DNA of 47,299 nucleotides from a virus: the IMG/VR virus record IMGVR_UViG_3300025141_000171, positions 1 through 47,299 of that record; one strand, given 5' to 3'. Below are positions 7,372 through 17,872 of this stretch, in pieces. The first letter of the stretch is position 1; every line of letters begins with the position of its first letter. The notes beneath the pieces were generated by a model that was not told where the DNA came from, ran no database searches, and worked only from the letters and a program-made list of their open reading frames with translations. Both the position numbers and the translations under genes were made by a program.

Positions 7372-10300
7372 ATGGCTAGCCTACAACAGTTAAGAACAGC
7401 TTGGAAAAAAGCAAACGGGCCGCGAGAAGCTCTAGACGAGTTTTACGAAGAAGTTCTAGAAGATGATATTGTTTTACAAGACGATATTCCTGACGTTACA
7501 AAGGCAGCTGCTCAAGATTTATCGAACACTTTAAATAATTTAAAAATCATATTTGAGACTTCTAGGTCTCAAACTCCTAATAATGATTATTATTCTCTCT
7601 CTGGCGAGGTTTCTGGCATCGGAGCTTTTGCTGGGGAGTATGTCTGGCCAGAAGATATATGCGAAGAAGGACGCCCAGAGTGCACTTCTGGACTCTATGA
7701 ATCCGCGGCATTGCTTTTTAAAGAAATTGTAGAAACCTTAAAAGTACTTCAAGAAAATCCTTTATTGACACAAACAAATTTATATGACGATTTATTCGTG
7801 TTTGGTAGCGGTGTAACAGAAGATCTGCCGTCTTTGATAGACCAGGTCTTAGATTCTGCTCCTGATTTTATAGAGCTTTTTCCTCAAATCACTCTTTCAT
7901 TAAAAAGCGATGTTCCTCCCGTAGCTCCAACAGCAGGTTTGGGCCCAGCTGCTATATTTAGCGATACTAATTTAGAAGCTTCCTTAACCTTTCAAAGCTC
8001 GCAGACACACTATGTTGGTTTTTTATTAGATTCTGATAAGTCGGATGGTGAGAGATCTCGATCTTATTTGCCTGTTCGTTTGGCGCCCAATACTTCGGAA
8101 GAATCATTGTCTCTTGGTTGGTCAGACCCCAATTATTCCTTAATCAACAATAACGGAAATTTGGTAAAGCCGGCAAACAAAGATTCAGACGGCGTCGAAA
8201 TACCACTAGGATTAGAAATAAAAATTGTTGAGATTGTGCCAAGTAAGACGGGCATGTGGGTTGGATTTGTTTCAACAGATTCTCGTCTAGCTGACGATCA
8301 GGTACCTGCAGGGCCCAACGGCCAATATACCTCTCGGTGGGATGCTTTTATTACCAATGGTCAAAGAAGGTTGCTGTATACCAAAGCTCAGTATGTAAGA
8401 ATAAAAGAGGCTGCTATCAGCTCAAACCCAGATCCGTATCTTTCGGAAAGGGCAGCCATCGGCGACGACCAAGCCGCAGAAGCCCGAGGCTTAAAAGGCA
8501 CAGGAGCAGTTAATCCAAAAGAAAATCAAAATTGGATTACTATAAAGCCAAATGACGTCAGGCTAAACTATTACTCGTTCAACGAACATAATCTACAGGT
8601 CATCGCACAAGGCGACGAATCCAGTCTTTTGTATAATCAAAACACAATAGCAGATTTTCCAACTCTGAAATATTCTGAAGGATACTTTTATTTTATCTTG
8701 GGAGAGAAGCCTAGAAAAACAGAAGCCGAACTCATAAATGAAAGCGATGTTGATCTTGAAAGTTCTTCTTCTGAACTAGAAAAAGCGAAAGCTTCTGCGG
8801 GACAAGAATCAGCTATTTCTATAAAGGAAGAAGCGTGGAGCAACCTTTTAAATTATTTGGGTAAGAATACTGAGGGCGGAAACAGCAATCTTTACAACAA
8901 ACTATATCAAGAGTATTTTATAGAAGTTTCAAAAAAACTAAATACAAAAGCTACAAACCCAAACAATCAAAAAATCTTATATGCTATTCGAGCTTCTTAC
9001 ATTGATTCACTTCCAGAAGTTCGTCGACCTTACATAAACAATTTTGAACCTGGCTCTCCTTATTTGACGGGTAACAGCTACGCAGTTTCTCTTCCAATGA
9101 GAGACGTCAAGAAGAGAGCAGATTACTTAATTAATAACGTTTTAACACCAGTTAAAAGCAATATTGAAAATTCCAAGAAAAGACTAGAAAACGCAAATGG
9201 TTTGTTGTACGATATACAGCAACAAATAAAAGCAATGAAAGACTTACCAGTAGTCTTAGACAAGTTTTTGAAAAGACAATCTTTTCCCTCGTCTATGAAC
9301 AAAAGCTTCATACACGATATGATTCTTGAGGGCACAAAAACTGATGATGAGGAACATCTTATACAAATTGGTATAAAAGACAACGGTGAAGTTGGGGGAG
9401 ATGTTAGAGAAACAGTTTCGTACGTTTTGTTCTCCCCAAATCCGGATAAATTAAAAAATAAAGAAAAAGATGATTCAGACCTGTTTTATGTTGATCCTTA
9501 CTTGACAGACGAGGAGCTAAGCAAAACAACGTCTGTAAACAGAAGCGCGATACCTTTACAAATTGCTCTTCCATGGCTTCGAGCCGAACTTGAAGGTGCA
9601 ACTGGAGCCCGCACACTACACTTGTTTTTGTCGCATGACAAGATAAAAAGAAAATTGCTAAAGTCTCAGACAGATCTGCAAAAAGACTGGCCCGAATTAT
9701 TAAGTAATTTTCTTGTTCCGCCGGTTAGGATATATCACTCTAGAGACCCTTCTTTGGTGGAAGAAGAAGAACTTGATTGTGACGAGATCATCAAAAGGCT
9801 GAATAAATCTGGCCCCAACACAACGATAGAAGAGAGAAGACTGCAGAACAAATTGTACAGTACTCCTGGGTGCGCTGAAATATACTTCAATCAGTTTAAA
9901 GAAGATACTCCAGCTGTAAGTCCTGGTATGTCAAAAGAAGAGCTTGAGAGAAAAGCAGAAGAAGCGGAACAAGGCGCTAGCATACTCGATAATCAATACG
10001 TAAAAATTCTATATACTGGGTTCTTTAACTCCTTAGATCTTCGATCAATGACCGCACTTATAATGGCATGCTTAGAAAAAAAGCTAGGCATAGCGCTGAC
10101 AGCAGAGGCGATATGTGAAGCTGCAATAATAAAACTAATTGAGGATTCTGGTACCGATTCTGTTGAAAAAGTAATGTTAGCGAATGCCTTGCTGTCTGCA
10201 GATTCAGAATCTAGCAAGAAGTTTCTAGAGGAGTATTACAAAGCTCCACCCTTCGCGCCCAAAGATACAGAAAAAGACGTATCAGTGGTTGATATAGACA

Positions 10301-13300
10301 AAGAGAACGCATTTACTTTCTTTCGTGAACTAGACGAAAGCTATAACAACGCCCCCTTGGCTACTTCGATGTTAATGTCTAAGAGAGCGCCCGGTGCGGT
10401 AGCTGAAGTTATAAAGAATTTAGAAAAAGGTGGTGTTTATGTAGAGCTGATACCAGGTAAAAGACCCACTACCAGCGACCAAATAACTGTGCCATATGGC
10501 GGCGCGTTTTTCGATTCAGAACTGATAATTTCTGAAACTTATTCACAGTTTGAAATAGAAAACGAGAAGAAGAGATTGATGGATGTGGGTTATTCTCAAG
10601 AAGATGCCCGAGCAATAATGGTTGGAAGCGGATATTTGGTGGCCAACCCACAGCAGTATCAATCGATTCTTGATGGCGAAGATTTTTCCACACCCACCGG
10701 CAAATTTGCAAAATCAACAAGAAGCGGGCTTCTGTCAGGAGCAGTAAAGTTTTCTGGCACCGAAGACCTTCGTGCTGTTAGCCAAGACGCAGAGAATTGG
10801 TTACAGTATATGAAAGGTGTGATAGGCTTACAATCAATATGCGAGTTAATTGTAGGCCAGGTTCTTGATGGCCTGCAAGATCTTATAAAAGACCCTGGCG
10901 CATTTTTTAGTGGCGGCGGCAAAGGATGGTGGGAAGATTTTGTTGATAGCTTAAAAAGACAATTCTCGCCCCCACTTCCAACATTAAGATTTCCGGACTC
11001 ACTATCAACTGACAATCACATGGGCGACTATGCTCAAAAGCTCTACAAAACATTAATATCTATGGTTGCTCAGATGCTAGGGCAAATTGTAAGATTAATA
11101 TTAAAGTCAGCGCTAGAGCAGTGTTTAGAAGAAGATAGCGACATCGGCGTTTCAGGTCGACCACCAAGTCTCCCACCAGATATACCTTTTCCAACGTTAG
11201 AGCGCGCCAACTTGCCTAGGTTTGACAATGTTCCAGCTCCAGACGTCGTCGCGTGGATGAAAGATTTATTAGATAACGTTACCACAGCCCAACTTTGTGC
11301 ACTTTTGAGAGGCGATGCTACAAAACAAACTCTGACTAACTGCTTGATAAGAACAAGAGAATATTGGCCGGCCGTTTATAGTAACGGGGTTGATACCATA
11401 TACGAGATTAGAGTAGCTTTTGAAAAGATAGGAGCAGAATTAGATTTAGACATATGCAATGTAGTGCAGTCCCCAACTCTAGTCAACAACTTATGTGAAG
11501 CAGTATATGACAGAGATGCCAGATGCCAAGAGCTAAAAAGAAAAGGCCTTACAGAAGCTGAGTGTCAAGAACAGATAGACCGTGAGCTAGAAGATCTAAA
11601 AAGTAAAGCTGCCGGCTTAACAACTTTAAGTTTGTTAGACATTAACCCTCTTTCCAATTCTTTTCCTCCAATATGCGGAGATGGTGGAAGCTTTGTTATG
11701 CCCTCTGGCGTAAGAGACACCATGGAAAGAATTACAGACAATATGTTGACCAACTTAAAAGGGTCTTTGCTGCTAGATATGAACGGTTTAAAGTTTTTTT
11801 CAACGCCACCAAGAGCCTTGTTAGCTTTATCAGATCCAAAAGAGCTGAAAAATGCGCATAAAATGTTTATTGATATGGTTAAAAAACCTTATAGTAAAAA
11901 CTGTCTTGCTTTAATTGGAGATCCATACAACCATGCTAAAGTGTTTTCCGAAGAAAAGAAAATGAATATCGGGCTGCATACTTTATATCCTATAACATAT
12001 AACAAATATATCCACTATGGTAATTTCTCTACATGGACAGCGCGAAAAGAATCTATTGATTTAGAGATAAGCCACGTTAAGTACTCAAGTTTAGGTAGCG
12101 TCGCTGAGAGCGCTGATTTTCAACGCTCGGAGCCGGATTTGGCGAAAGATATAGAAGACTATTTGCTAGACACTAACTTAAGAAACAGTCCTAATTTTTT
12201 TGATAGTGAAGAATTGATGCCGCTAAACATTGGTTTGAACACCAATCTCTCCGATGACCCGGGTAAAATTCAAGACTTTGTTGCTGAAAAGACTGCCATT
12301 AATCTGGTCGGAGAAATAGAAGAAGAATTCAAAAAAGAAATAAAACCATTAAACTTACACCTGCTAAGGGTCGATCCAGAAAAAATTCCGACGTACGAGG
12401 CCGAGGATGACCAATTTCCTTCAAATCGAACGATCACCCGAACCTCATTTTCAAAAGACTACACTAATGTACTGAAACGAACATATTCTTTAGATACAAA
12501 GCTTAAGGATATATCTCGTGATCCTATTAGTTGGTACTTGATGTTGCGAAATTATACTGGAGTTGATCTGCAGCCGATCCGCGGCGATCGCCGCGTATTT
12601 CCAAAAGAGTGGTTAAGGGGTGACCTGGCCCAACAGTTTCTTAATATTTTTCCCGTGAATTTAGAAGAGGCAAGAGGCGTGAGCACCACAACGACGTCGA
12701 CAGGAACCCAGTACGGCAACGAGGTGGTTACAGTGGCCGGCCAGAAAGTCGTCGAGGGTGCCGGCACGTTCTATTTTGACGAAGATATTTCTAGTTATGG
12801 CCAAGATAAATGGTATAACTGGTTAAAAATATCTCCTGGGCTCAGAAATCTCCTTCCAATAATGATTGAAAGAGAACAATCCGGTCTTGGATCACAAACG
12901 TCTTTCCGCCCATTTAGCATCGCCTCGCCAAGAGAACACAATGTCGCTTTTGCTTTTATGGAGCTAACTTTAGGAGAAGCTACAGGCTTAAGCTACGAAA
13001 GAATACAAAAAATATTTCCAAACATGTTCGACTCTTTTTCTTTAGCTCCGGGTATTATACTGGGGATAGACCAGGATGTGAAAACCGCAGTTATTCCAGC
13101 AATCTACGCCCTCGGCGCTGGAGATACAGATAATTTTGATATTGTTCAAGAAACGGTCCCTCAGCAAAGTACATATTCTACAGGCACTGATCAAGCTGAA
13201 GGTTTCTATCCTTTTTATCTTGTCTTCGAGAAATTCTTTAGAGATCCAGACAGCCCCTTAAATACTAGTGATCCGGATGTGTTTTCCTTAAATAAAGAAA

Positions 13301-16300
13301 AAGTTAATCAAGAATTATATGATTTTTTTGACAGCATCATACCAGATAGCTTTTTAAATATCTTGCCGGCCACAGGTGTTGTAATCGGCGGCATCGAGAT
13401 CTTGGACCCCAGCCAAAATAAAGCTGAGAGGATGTACATCGACGCTATAGGTTTAGAATACCAGAAAAACTTCAATCAGAATATTTTAAGATACGATCTG
13501 CCATTTACTGAAATTGCAGCCAAGTCGCAGTCTGGTTTAGATGGCGCTGCCAAGACACAAGAAATTTTAGATATATTTACAACATCGGACGCAAGCTCAC
13601 AATTAGATTTGTTAGCAGACACTCTTGATGCTGTCAACTTTAACAGAGTTATAATCAACCAAAATGTGGCTACTCCCCTAGAAACAAATATTCAAGTTCA
13701 AACTGAAAATATTAAAGATATCAGCAAGTTATTAAAATCATCTCTTGTGTCTTCCGCCCCTAATATGCCAAATGTGATAGACTCTGACTCGAAACTAACA
13801 AGTGAAATTTATAATTTTAATTACACTAAAGATTTGCACCCCTCTGTTAGAAGCATACTTCAAACAATTTACAGTTCCGAGGCAAATGTTTCAAAAGTTT
13901 TTGATTCATATCAGCAAACATGGCTCTCCGCCGCTCAGCCCCAAGCTTTAGAGCCTTTAAATTTAAAATCACAAATATTTGCTGACTTTTTGTCTAAAAA
14001 ATTCTTTGATGCGTTTGACGAATATCCAAATTCAGCAGATGAACAAAGCAAGAGTATATTTAAAAAGAAATTAAAACAGAAATTGTCCACATACGGATAT
14101 TCTGCTTTACAATATGCTTATTCAACAGAGATGTTTGCAAAGCTGAGAAGCTCAAGGTTGAACGAACGCGGGTTTATGAAAAAGCTATGGAAAAAGATAC
14201 TGAAAAGCCCCATGGTAAGTGACAGTATTGATCCTAGGTGCGCACAAATATTTGAAAACATTAGCGCTCCAGCTAGAGGAGATCTAGATCAAACAGAAAC
14301 AGATTTCTTTAATTTGTCGGAGATTAAACCAAAGATAATTGAGTTTTATGAAAAATCTTTATGTCGCGACGTTTACGAATCAAATTCACAAGGAGAAAAC
14401 GCAACAAGAACATCTCTCTTAGAGGGTATGGTAAAATTAATTATTAAGGTGTATACTCTAGAAATGTGTCTTGCTTCTGTTATCGCTTGGGATAGTTTTG
14501 ACATGTCAGAACCAATGAAAGATAGTTCTTTTGTGTCGATAATAGTGAAAAATATATCTGATGATTTTGATCTTGATTTCATATCGTTTTTTGCAACTGA
14601 CATATTAAGAAAAGAAGAAAACCTAACAGATATGCAGCTAGCTAGACTAAGACAAGGGGACAAAGGTATAAAGCAAAGTAGTGTAGAGTACTTAATAAAT
14701 CAAGAAGCGGACAGTATATCAGGAATCATTAAGAGCATGTTTACTAACAGCTCTCCATTTAGCACTGATTTGCAGGTGGAACTGATAAAAAATTCAGATT
14801 CAGATTTTGATCAACGTTATAAAACAGAAATTGCTCCTGAAGATGATGCGCACTACAAATTGTCAAGTCTGTATACAGAAGCAGGATACGAATACGTGCT
14901 AGACGCACGAATAAAAAATAACATTTACACAATGAATTACGGCGCAGGAACAAAAGAAGAATTTATTAACGCGAAGAGTCAAATCAACGATCAGGACCAT
15001 CCTGCCAAATCTAGCACCGATATATTTGGATTATCTTCTGCGCAAAAAAATAATAAAAATTACTTTCATTCTCTTCCTATGAATTATCATCACTTAGCCG
15101 AAGGAAATAACCTCGGAGGTTTCAACGATTCTTCTGTTAGCAGCTATGGAAGCCCTCCCGACGATGATTTATATGCTAGGTGGAAAGATATAGCTTGGAA
15201 AGTTGACGGCGACGAAACAACAGGCACTGCTGGTGTTTTTAACATAATCAATAATTTACAAAAAACTATCTTGAATTCTTCTGATGCTTTTTCTTTTGAA
15301 AACAACCCAGAAACAACACACGGCAATAATTTAAATGCAAAATTAGGAAATATTATTTTTCAACCGTATATTAGAGTTGAAGATTATGGGCCGAATGACG
15401 AAAGAGATTTTTTTGCACAAGTTTATAGTGAGACAGAATCCACCGGCGAACCTTGTGAGGGGGCCACACTAGAAGCATCTTATAACATGGTTGATTTTGC
15501 GACCGCGTTTGACAATTTCATGAATAGTTTTAGGACTGCGAAAAACAACATATTTAATTGTCACATGTACGATTATATTCCTCTTTCTGTCTGGAGCTTC
15601 TTTTACAACAACATTTTTATGAAAGAGATTCAAAAATATCCAGGCCTGCAGGCCATTTATAACAAATTTGGTCTAGAGCCGTTTTTCAAAAAGGTTAGTT
15701 TTGGAATGAGAATGACGTATGTGACTGCAGCGCCAAAAATTGTTGAGGACACAGACCTAGGTTCGTTCATGAAATCTGATGCCTCGCTAATCGGAGGATA
15801 CCAAAGTTTAACTCTAGGAAAAGACAGTAGTTTGAAAGACGTAAAATCTTTTTACAATTATCGACCTTATTATATAGCCGGCGACTCGGATACGTCAGAT
15901 CCGAAGCTGCTGCGAGAATTACAAATACCAATTGTAGAGATAGAAAAAGAAATTCGAACTATAGAGAACACGGGCCAGTTTACTGTCGGCGAAAGTGATG
16001 TCTTTCCCCTGTCTTTGCTGGGTACGTGGAACAGCGGAACTGAAAATTTGTCTGCAGGCGCTACATTGAAAGAGCTTTTAGAAAACAAAGAAGCAGTAGA
16101 GCCTCTAGTAAACAATATGCATCAATTCTTTTACAATAATCTAGCTAACACTATGTTGGGAGAGGTCAAGCAGACAGCAGAATTCAAATTAATGTTTGAT
16201 TATCTTTTTCCCATGAGAAGATATATGGCATTAGCTACCATGGTTGCCGCAGATGGTCTCTCTAGATTCATACCAGAACCTACTGATGTTTTACAAGAAA

Positions 16301-17463
16301 CTAAAAGTTCTATGCAAGTCATTATTGATACTATTGTTTCTTCTACAGATTACAAAAACGTACCAGACCCCATTGCTAATATGCTAGCTAACAGCATGAT
16401 GCGCTCTGAGGCTGGAACTTCTGGAAAAGAACCAGACATGACAAAGGAAATTCTAAGAATTGTCTTGACAACACCGCTATTAGTTTTGAAAGGCTTCGTA
16501 GAAGTAACAGATCCCGCTGTTATAACTGCGAAGAAAATTATAGATATTGCAAACGCAATTCAGCTAGCAACAATAACAGCGATAAAACAAGGGGTTCGAG
16601 CTGCATTGCAGGTAATTCAGGCGGGAATTGATGCAGCGAACCAAATCATACAGCAAGTCGAAATACAGCTTTCTGTAGGGGTTGGGTTTGCACAAGCTGC
16701 AATTGCAACGTTGCCGAAGGTAATAGTCCCGGGATCTCCCGCAAGCACAGAATTAGTCCCGGCCCAGCCGGCGCTTGAGGCCGGCGGCGTGATTAAAAAT
16801 GAAACAGGAGGACCCTTAAACATAGAGATATCTAAGGACGGCGAACCTCATGTTATTCATATTCCTATTGGCGAAAAATATATTCTACAGTCCGGAGAGA
16901 GTCGAGGCGGCACTCCGGAGACGGAAAAAACTATCCCGGCTGTGCCTGGTGGAGAAATAGATCTTGCTAGTCTCGTAAACATCGATGCGAGCGATGCAGA
17001 TATTAGAAACTGGGTTTTTGAGATAGAAGATCCACCATCTTTTGGCGGAGACGAAGAGGCAGAAAAGCAATGGAAATCGTTTAAAACTGAGTTTTTAAGA
17101 CTAAAAGGCCTAAGAGATGATTACATAACTGCAAAAGACAAGGTCGACCCGGAAAAACCTGGAAACTTAATTAAAAAAAGAGACGACCTAAAAAAAGAAT
17201 CGGATGTTATCATTAGAAAAGCAGAAAACACCATGAAAGACGTGTTTACTTCGCCGTACTTACTGCCTGGAATGTGGGCAGCCCTATTCCCTTCTATTAT
17301 ACCTTATGGAGGGGGCATTCATCCATACCCCATGCCGCCGCCATCAATCAGTACTGTTCCTGGTATGATTTATCTTGCGCTACTATTTATAGATGCGATA
17401 GAAGAAAAGATGCACGACGACCAGCAAAAACTGGGTGATCCAAAATGTGAAGATCAATTGTAG
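7372..17463 (+). CDS. Giant virion structural protein (3363 residues), probable baseplate or tail component
   Basis: One uninterrupted reading frame of about 10 kb, starting at ATG 7372 after AGGA and ending 11 bases before gp25. No enzymatic domain is recognised. The protein mixes acidic helical and beta stretches across its length, with no obvious long internal repeat. Residues about 3057-3122 are long hydrophobic/amphipathic helices (IIDIANAIQLATITAIKQG, IQAGIDAANQIIQQVEIQLS), followed by a more GC-rich Gly/Pro segment. The last part (about 3293-3350) holds a distinctive Pro/Gly/aromatic stretch (LLPGMWAALFPSIIPYGGG, then PMPPPSISTVPGM) before a short helix. Position between spike-like and wedge genes suggests a baseplate or tail-tube-associated scaffold. 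A tape-measure role is possible given the length and helical segments, but classic tape-measure repeats are not seen. Function is unknown. Confidence 0.7.
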   Translation: MASLQQLRTAWKKANGPREALDEFYEEVLEDDIVLQDDIPDVTKAAAQDLSNTLNNLKIIFETSRSQTPNNDYYSLSGEVSGIGAFAGEYVWPEDICEEGRPECTSGLYESAALLFKEIVETLKVLQENPLLTQTNLYDDLFVFGSGVTEDLPSLIDQVLDSAPDFIELFPQITLSLKSDVPPVAPTAGLGPAAIFSDTNLEASLTFQSSQTHYVGFLLDSDKSDGERSRSYLPVRLAPNTSEESLSLGWSDPNYSLINNNGNLVKPANKDSDGVEIPLGLEIKIVEIVPSKTGMWVGFVSTDSRLADDQVPAGPNGQYTSRWDAFITNGQRRLLYTKAQYVRIKEAAISSNPDPYLSERAAIGDDQAAEARGLKGTGAVNPKENQNWITIKPNDVRLNYYSFNEHNLQVIAQGDESSLLYNQNTIADFPTLKYSEGYFYFILGEKPRKTEAELINESDVDLESSSSELEKAKASAGQESAISIKEEAWSNLLNYLGKNTEGGNSNLYNKLYQEYFIEVSKKLNTKATNPNNQKILYAIRASYIDSLPEVRRPYINNFEPGSPYLTGNSYAVSLPMRDVKKRADYLINNVLTPVKSNIENSKKRLENANGLLYDIQQQIKAMKDLPVVLDKFLKRQSFPSSMNKSFIHDMILEGTKTDDEEHLIQIGIKDNGEVGGDVRETVSYVLFSPNPDKLKNKEKDDSDLFYVDPYLTDEELSKTTSVNRSAIPLQIALPWLRAELEGATGARTLHLFLSHDKIKRKLLKSQTDLQKDWPELLSNFLVPPVRIYHSRDPSLVEEEELDCDEIIKRLNKSGPNTTIEERRLQNKLYSTPGCAEIYFNQFKEDTPAVSPGMSKEELERKAEEAEQGASILDNQYVKILYTGFFNSLDLRSMTALIMACLEKKLGIALTAEAICEAAIIKLIEDSGTDSVEKVMLANALLSADSESSKKFLEEYYKAPPFAPKDTEKDVSVVDIDKENAFTFFRELDESYNNAPLATSMLMSKRAPGAVAEVIKNLEKGGVYVELIPGKRPTTSDQITVPYGGAFFDSELIISETYSQFEIENEKKRLMDVGYSQEDARAIMVGSGYLVANPQQYQSILDGEDFSTPTGKFAKSTRSGLLSGAVKFSGTEDLRAVSQDAENWLQYMKGVIGLQSICELIVGQVLDGLQDLIKDPGAFFSGGGKGWWEDFVDSLKRQFSPPLPTLRFPDSLSTDNHMGDYAQKLYKTLISMVAQMLGQIVRLILKSALEQCLEEDSDIGVSGRPPSLPPDIPFPTLERANLPRFDNVPAPDVVAWMKDLLDNVTTAQLCALLRGDATKQTLTNCLIRTREYWPAVYSNGVDTIYEIRVAFEKIGAELDLDICNVVQSPTLVNNLCEAVYDRDARCQELKRKGLTEAECQEQIDRELEDLKSKAAGLTTLSLLDINPLSNSFPPICGDGGSFVMPSGVRDTMERITDNMLTNLKGSLLLDMNGLKFFSTPPRALLALSDPKELKNAHKMFIDMVKKPYSKNCLALIGDPYNHAKVFSEEKKMNIGLHTLYPITYNKYIHYGNFSTWTARKESIDLEISHVKYSSLGSVAESADFQRSEPDLAKDIEDYLLDTNLRNSPNFFDSEELMPLNIGLNTNLSDDPGKIQDFVAEKTAINLVGEIEEEFKKEIKPLNLHLLRVDPEKIPTYEAEDDQFPSNRTITRTSFSKDYTNVLKRTYSLDTKLKDISRDPISWYLMLRNYTGVDLQPIRGDRRVFPKEWLRGDLAQQFLNIFPVNLEEARGVSTTTTSTGTQYGNEVVTVAGQKVVEGAGTFYFDEDISSYGQDKWYNWLKISPGLRNLLPIMIEREQSGLGSQTSFRPFSIASPREHNVAFAFMELTLGEATGLSYERIQKIFPNMFDSFSLAPGIILGIDQDVKTAVIPAIYALGAGDTDNFDIVQETVPQQSTYSTGTDQAEGFYPFYLVFEKFFRDPDSPLNTSDPDVFSLNKEKVNQELYDFFDSIIPDSFLNILPATGVVIGGIEILDPSQNKAERMYIDAIGLEYQKNFNQNILRYDLPFTEIAAKSQSGLDGAAKTQEILDIFTTSDASSQLDLLADTLDAVNFNRVIINQNVATPLETNIQVQTENIKDISKLLKSSLVSSAPNMPNVIDSDSKLTSEIYNFNYTKDLHPSVRSILQTIYSSEANVSKVFDSYQQTWLSAAQPQALEPLNLKSQIFADFLSKKFFDAFDEYPNSADEQSKSIFKKKLKQKLSTYGYSALQYAYSTEMFAKLRSSRLNERGFMKKLWKKILKSPMVSDSIDPRCAQIFENISAPARGDLDQTETDFFNLSEIKPKIIEFYEKSLCRDVYESNSQGENATRTSLLEGMVKLIIKVYTLEMCLASVIAWDSFDMSEPMKDSSFVSIIVKNISDDFDLDFISFFATDILRKEENLTDMQLARLRQGDKGIKQSSVEYLINQEADSISGIIKSMFTNSSPFSTDLQVELIKNSDSDFDQRYKTEIAPEDDAHYKLSSLYTEAGYEYVLDARIKNNIYTMNYGAGTKEEFINAKSQINDQDHPAKSSTDIFGLSSAQKNNKNYFHSLPMNYHHLAEGNNLGGFNDSSVSSYGSPPDDDLYARWKDIAWKVDGDETTGTAGVFNIINNLQKTILNSSDAFSFENNPETTHGNNLNAKLGNIIFQPYIRVEDYGPNDERDFFAQVYSETESTGEPCEGATLEASYNMVDFATAFDNFMNSFRTAKNNIFNCHMYDYIPLSVWSFFYNNIFMKEIQKYPGLQAIYNKFGLEPFFKKVSFGMRMTYVTAAPKIVEDTDLGSFMKSDASLIGGYQSLTLGKDSSLKDVKSFYNYRPYYIAGDSDTSDPKLLRELQIPIVEIEKEIRTIENTGQFTVGESDVFPLSLLGTWNSGTENLSAGATLKELLENKEAVEPLVNNMHQFFYNNLANTMLGEVKQTAEFKLMFDYLFPMRRYMALATMVAADGLSRFIPEPTDVLQETKSSMQVIIDTIVSSTDYKNVPDPIANMLANSMMRSEAGTSGKEPDMTKEILRIVLTTPLLVLKGFVEVTDPAVITAKKIIDIANAIQLATITAIKQGVRAALQVIQAGIDAANQIIQQVEIQLSVGVGFAQAAIATLPKVIVPGSPASTELVPAQPALEAGGVIKNETGGPLNIEISKDGEPHVIHIPIGEKYILQSGESRGGTPETEKTIPAVPGGEIDLASLVNIDASDADIRNWVFEIEDPPSFGGDEEAEKQWKSFKTEFLRLKGLRDDYITAKDKVDPEKPGNLIKKRDDLKKESDVIIRKAENTMKDVFTSPYLLPGMWAALFPSIIPYGGGIHPYPMPPPSISTVPGMIYLALLFIDAIEEKMHDDQQKLGDPKCEDQL
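12580..12595. repeat. Perfect 16-base GC-only-rich palindrome
   Basis: Bases 12580-12595 read CGCGGCGATCGCCGCG, a perfect inverted repeat with no spacer, inside the giant structural gene (coding for IRGDRR). It contains GCGATCGC, the sequence of the cyanobacterial HIP1 palindrome, once. It stands out against the AT-rich surroundings. It could be a protein-binding or cruciform-prone site, or chance. Confidence 0.6.
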
Positions 17464-17474
17464 GAGATTAAATT

Positions 17475-17870
17475 ATGAGCGGAATTGGGCCAAGACTACC
17501 TTTGTTTAGAGACGAAAACTTTGGTAATTATGCTCTTATCACAAGCTATAAGGACGAAATAAAACAAAATTTTAAGAATCTTCTACTGACAGCTCCGGGC
17601 GAGCGCATGATGAACCCTGACTTTGGCGTGGGCCTTCGAAATTTTTTGTTTTTACCTCGTGAAGCCGCTATTTCGGCCATAAGACAAAGGGTAGAAGGGC
17701 AAGTTTCTAGATATATGCCGTTTATAAGAATTAACAAATTACAATTTAATCATGGTTTAGATCCCGCAATCGCGACAGATATGAACGTGCTGACAATATT
17801 AATAGAATATGATGTTCCGAGCTTAAACATCACAACATCGTTGACTTTACAGTCTGAGGAAATTAATTAA
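17475..17870 (+). CDS. 25: Baseplate wedge subunit, T4 gp25-like
   Basis: A 131-residue protein with the gp25/IraD-like (GPW_gp25) signature: EIKQNFKNLLLTAPGERMM, then NPDFGVGLRNFLF (residues about 28-59). This family is a conserved part of the baseplate wedge in contractile tails and related injection systems, where it joins the gp6-type protein and initiates the sheath attachment site. The length is typical (about 130). TAGGAG precedes the ATG, and the gene ends 2 bases before the gp6-like gene, the usual gp25-gp6 neighbour arrangement. This is one of the firmest assignments in the window and supports a contractile-tailed phage. Confidence 0.92.
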   Translation: MSGIGPRLPLFRDENFGNYALITSYKDEIKQNFKNLLLTAPGERMMNPDFGVGLRNFLFLPREAAISAIRQRVEGQVSRYMPFIRINKLQFNHGLDPAIATDMNVLTILIEYDVPSLNITTSLTLQSEEIN

Positions 17871-17872
17871 GA

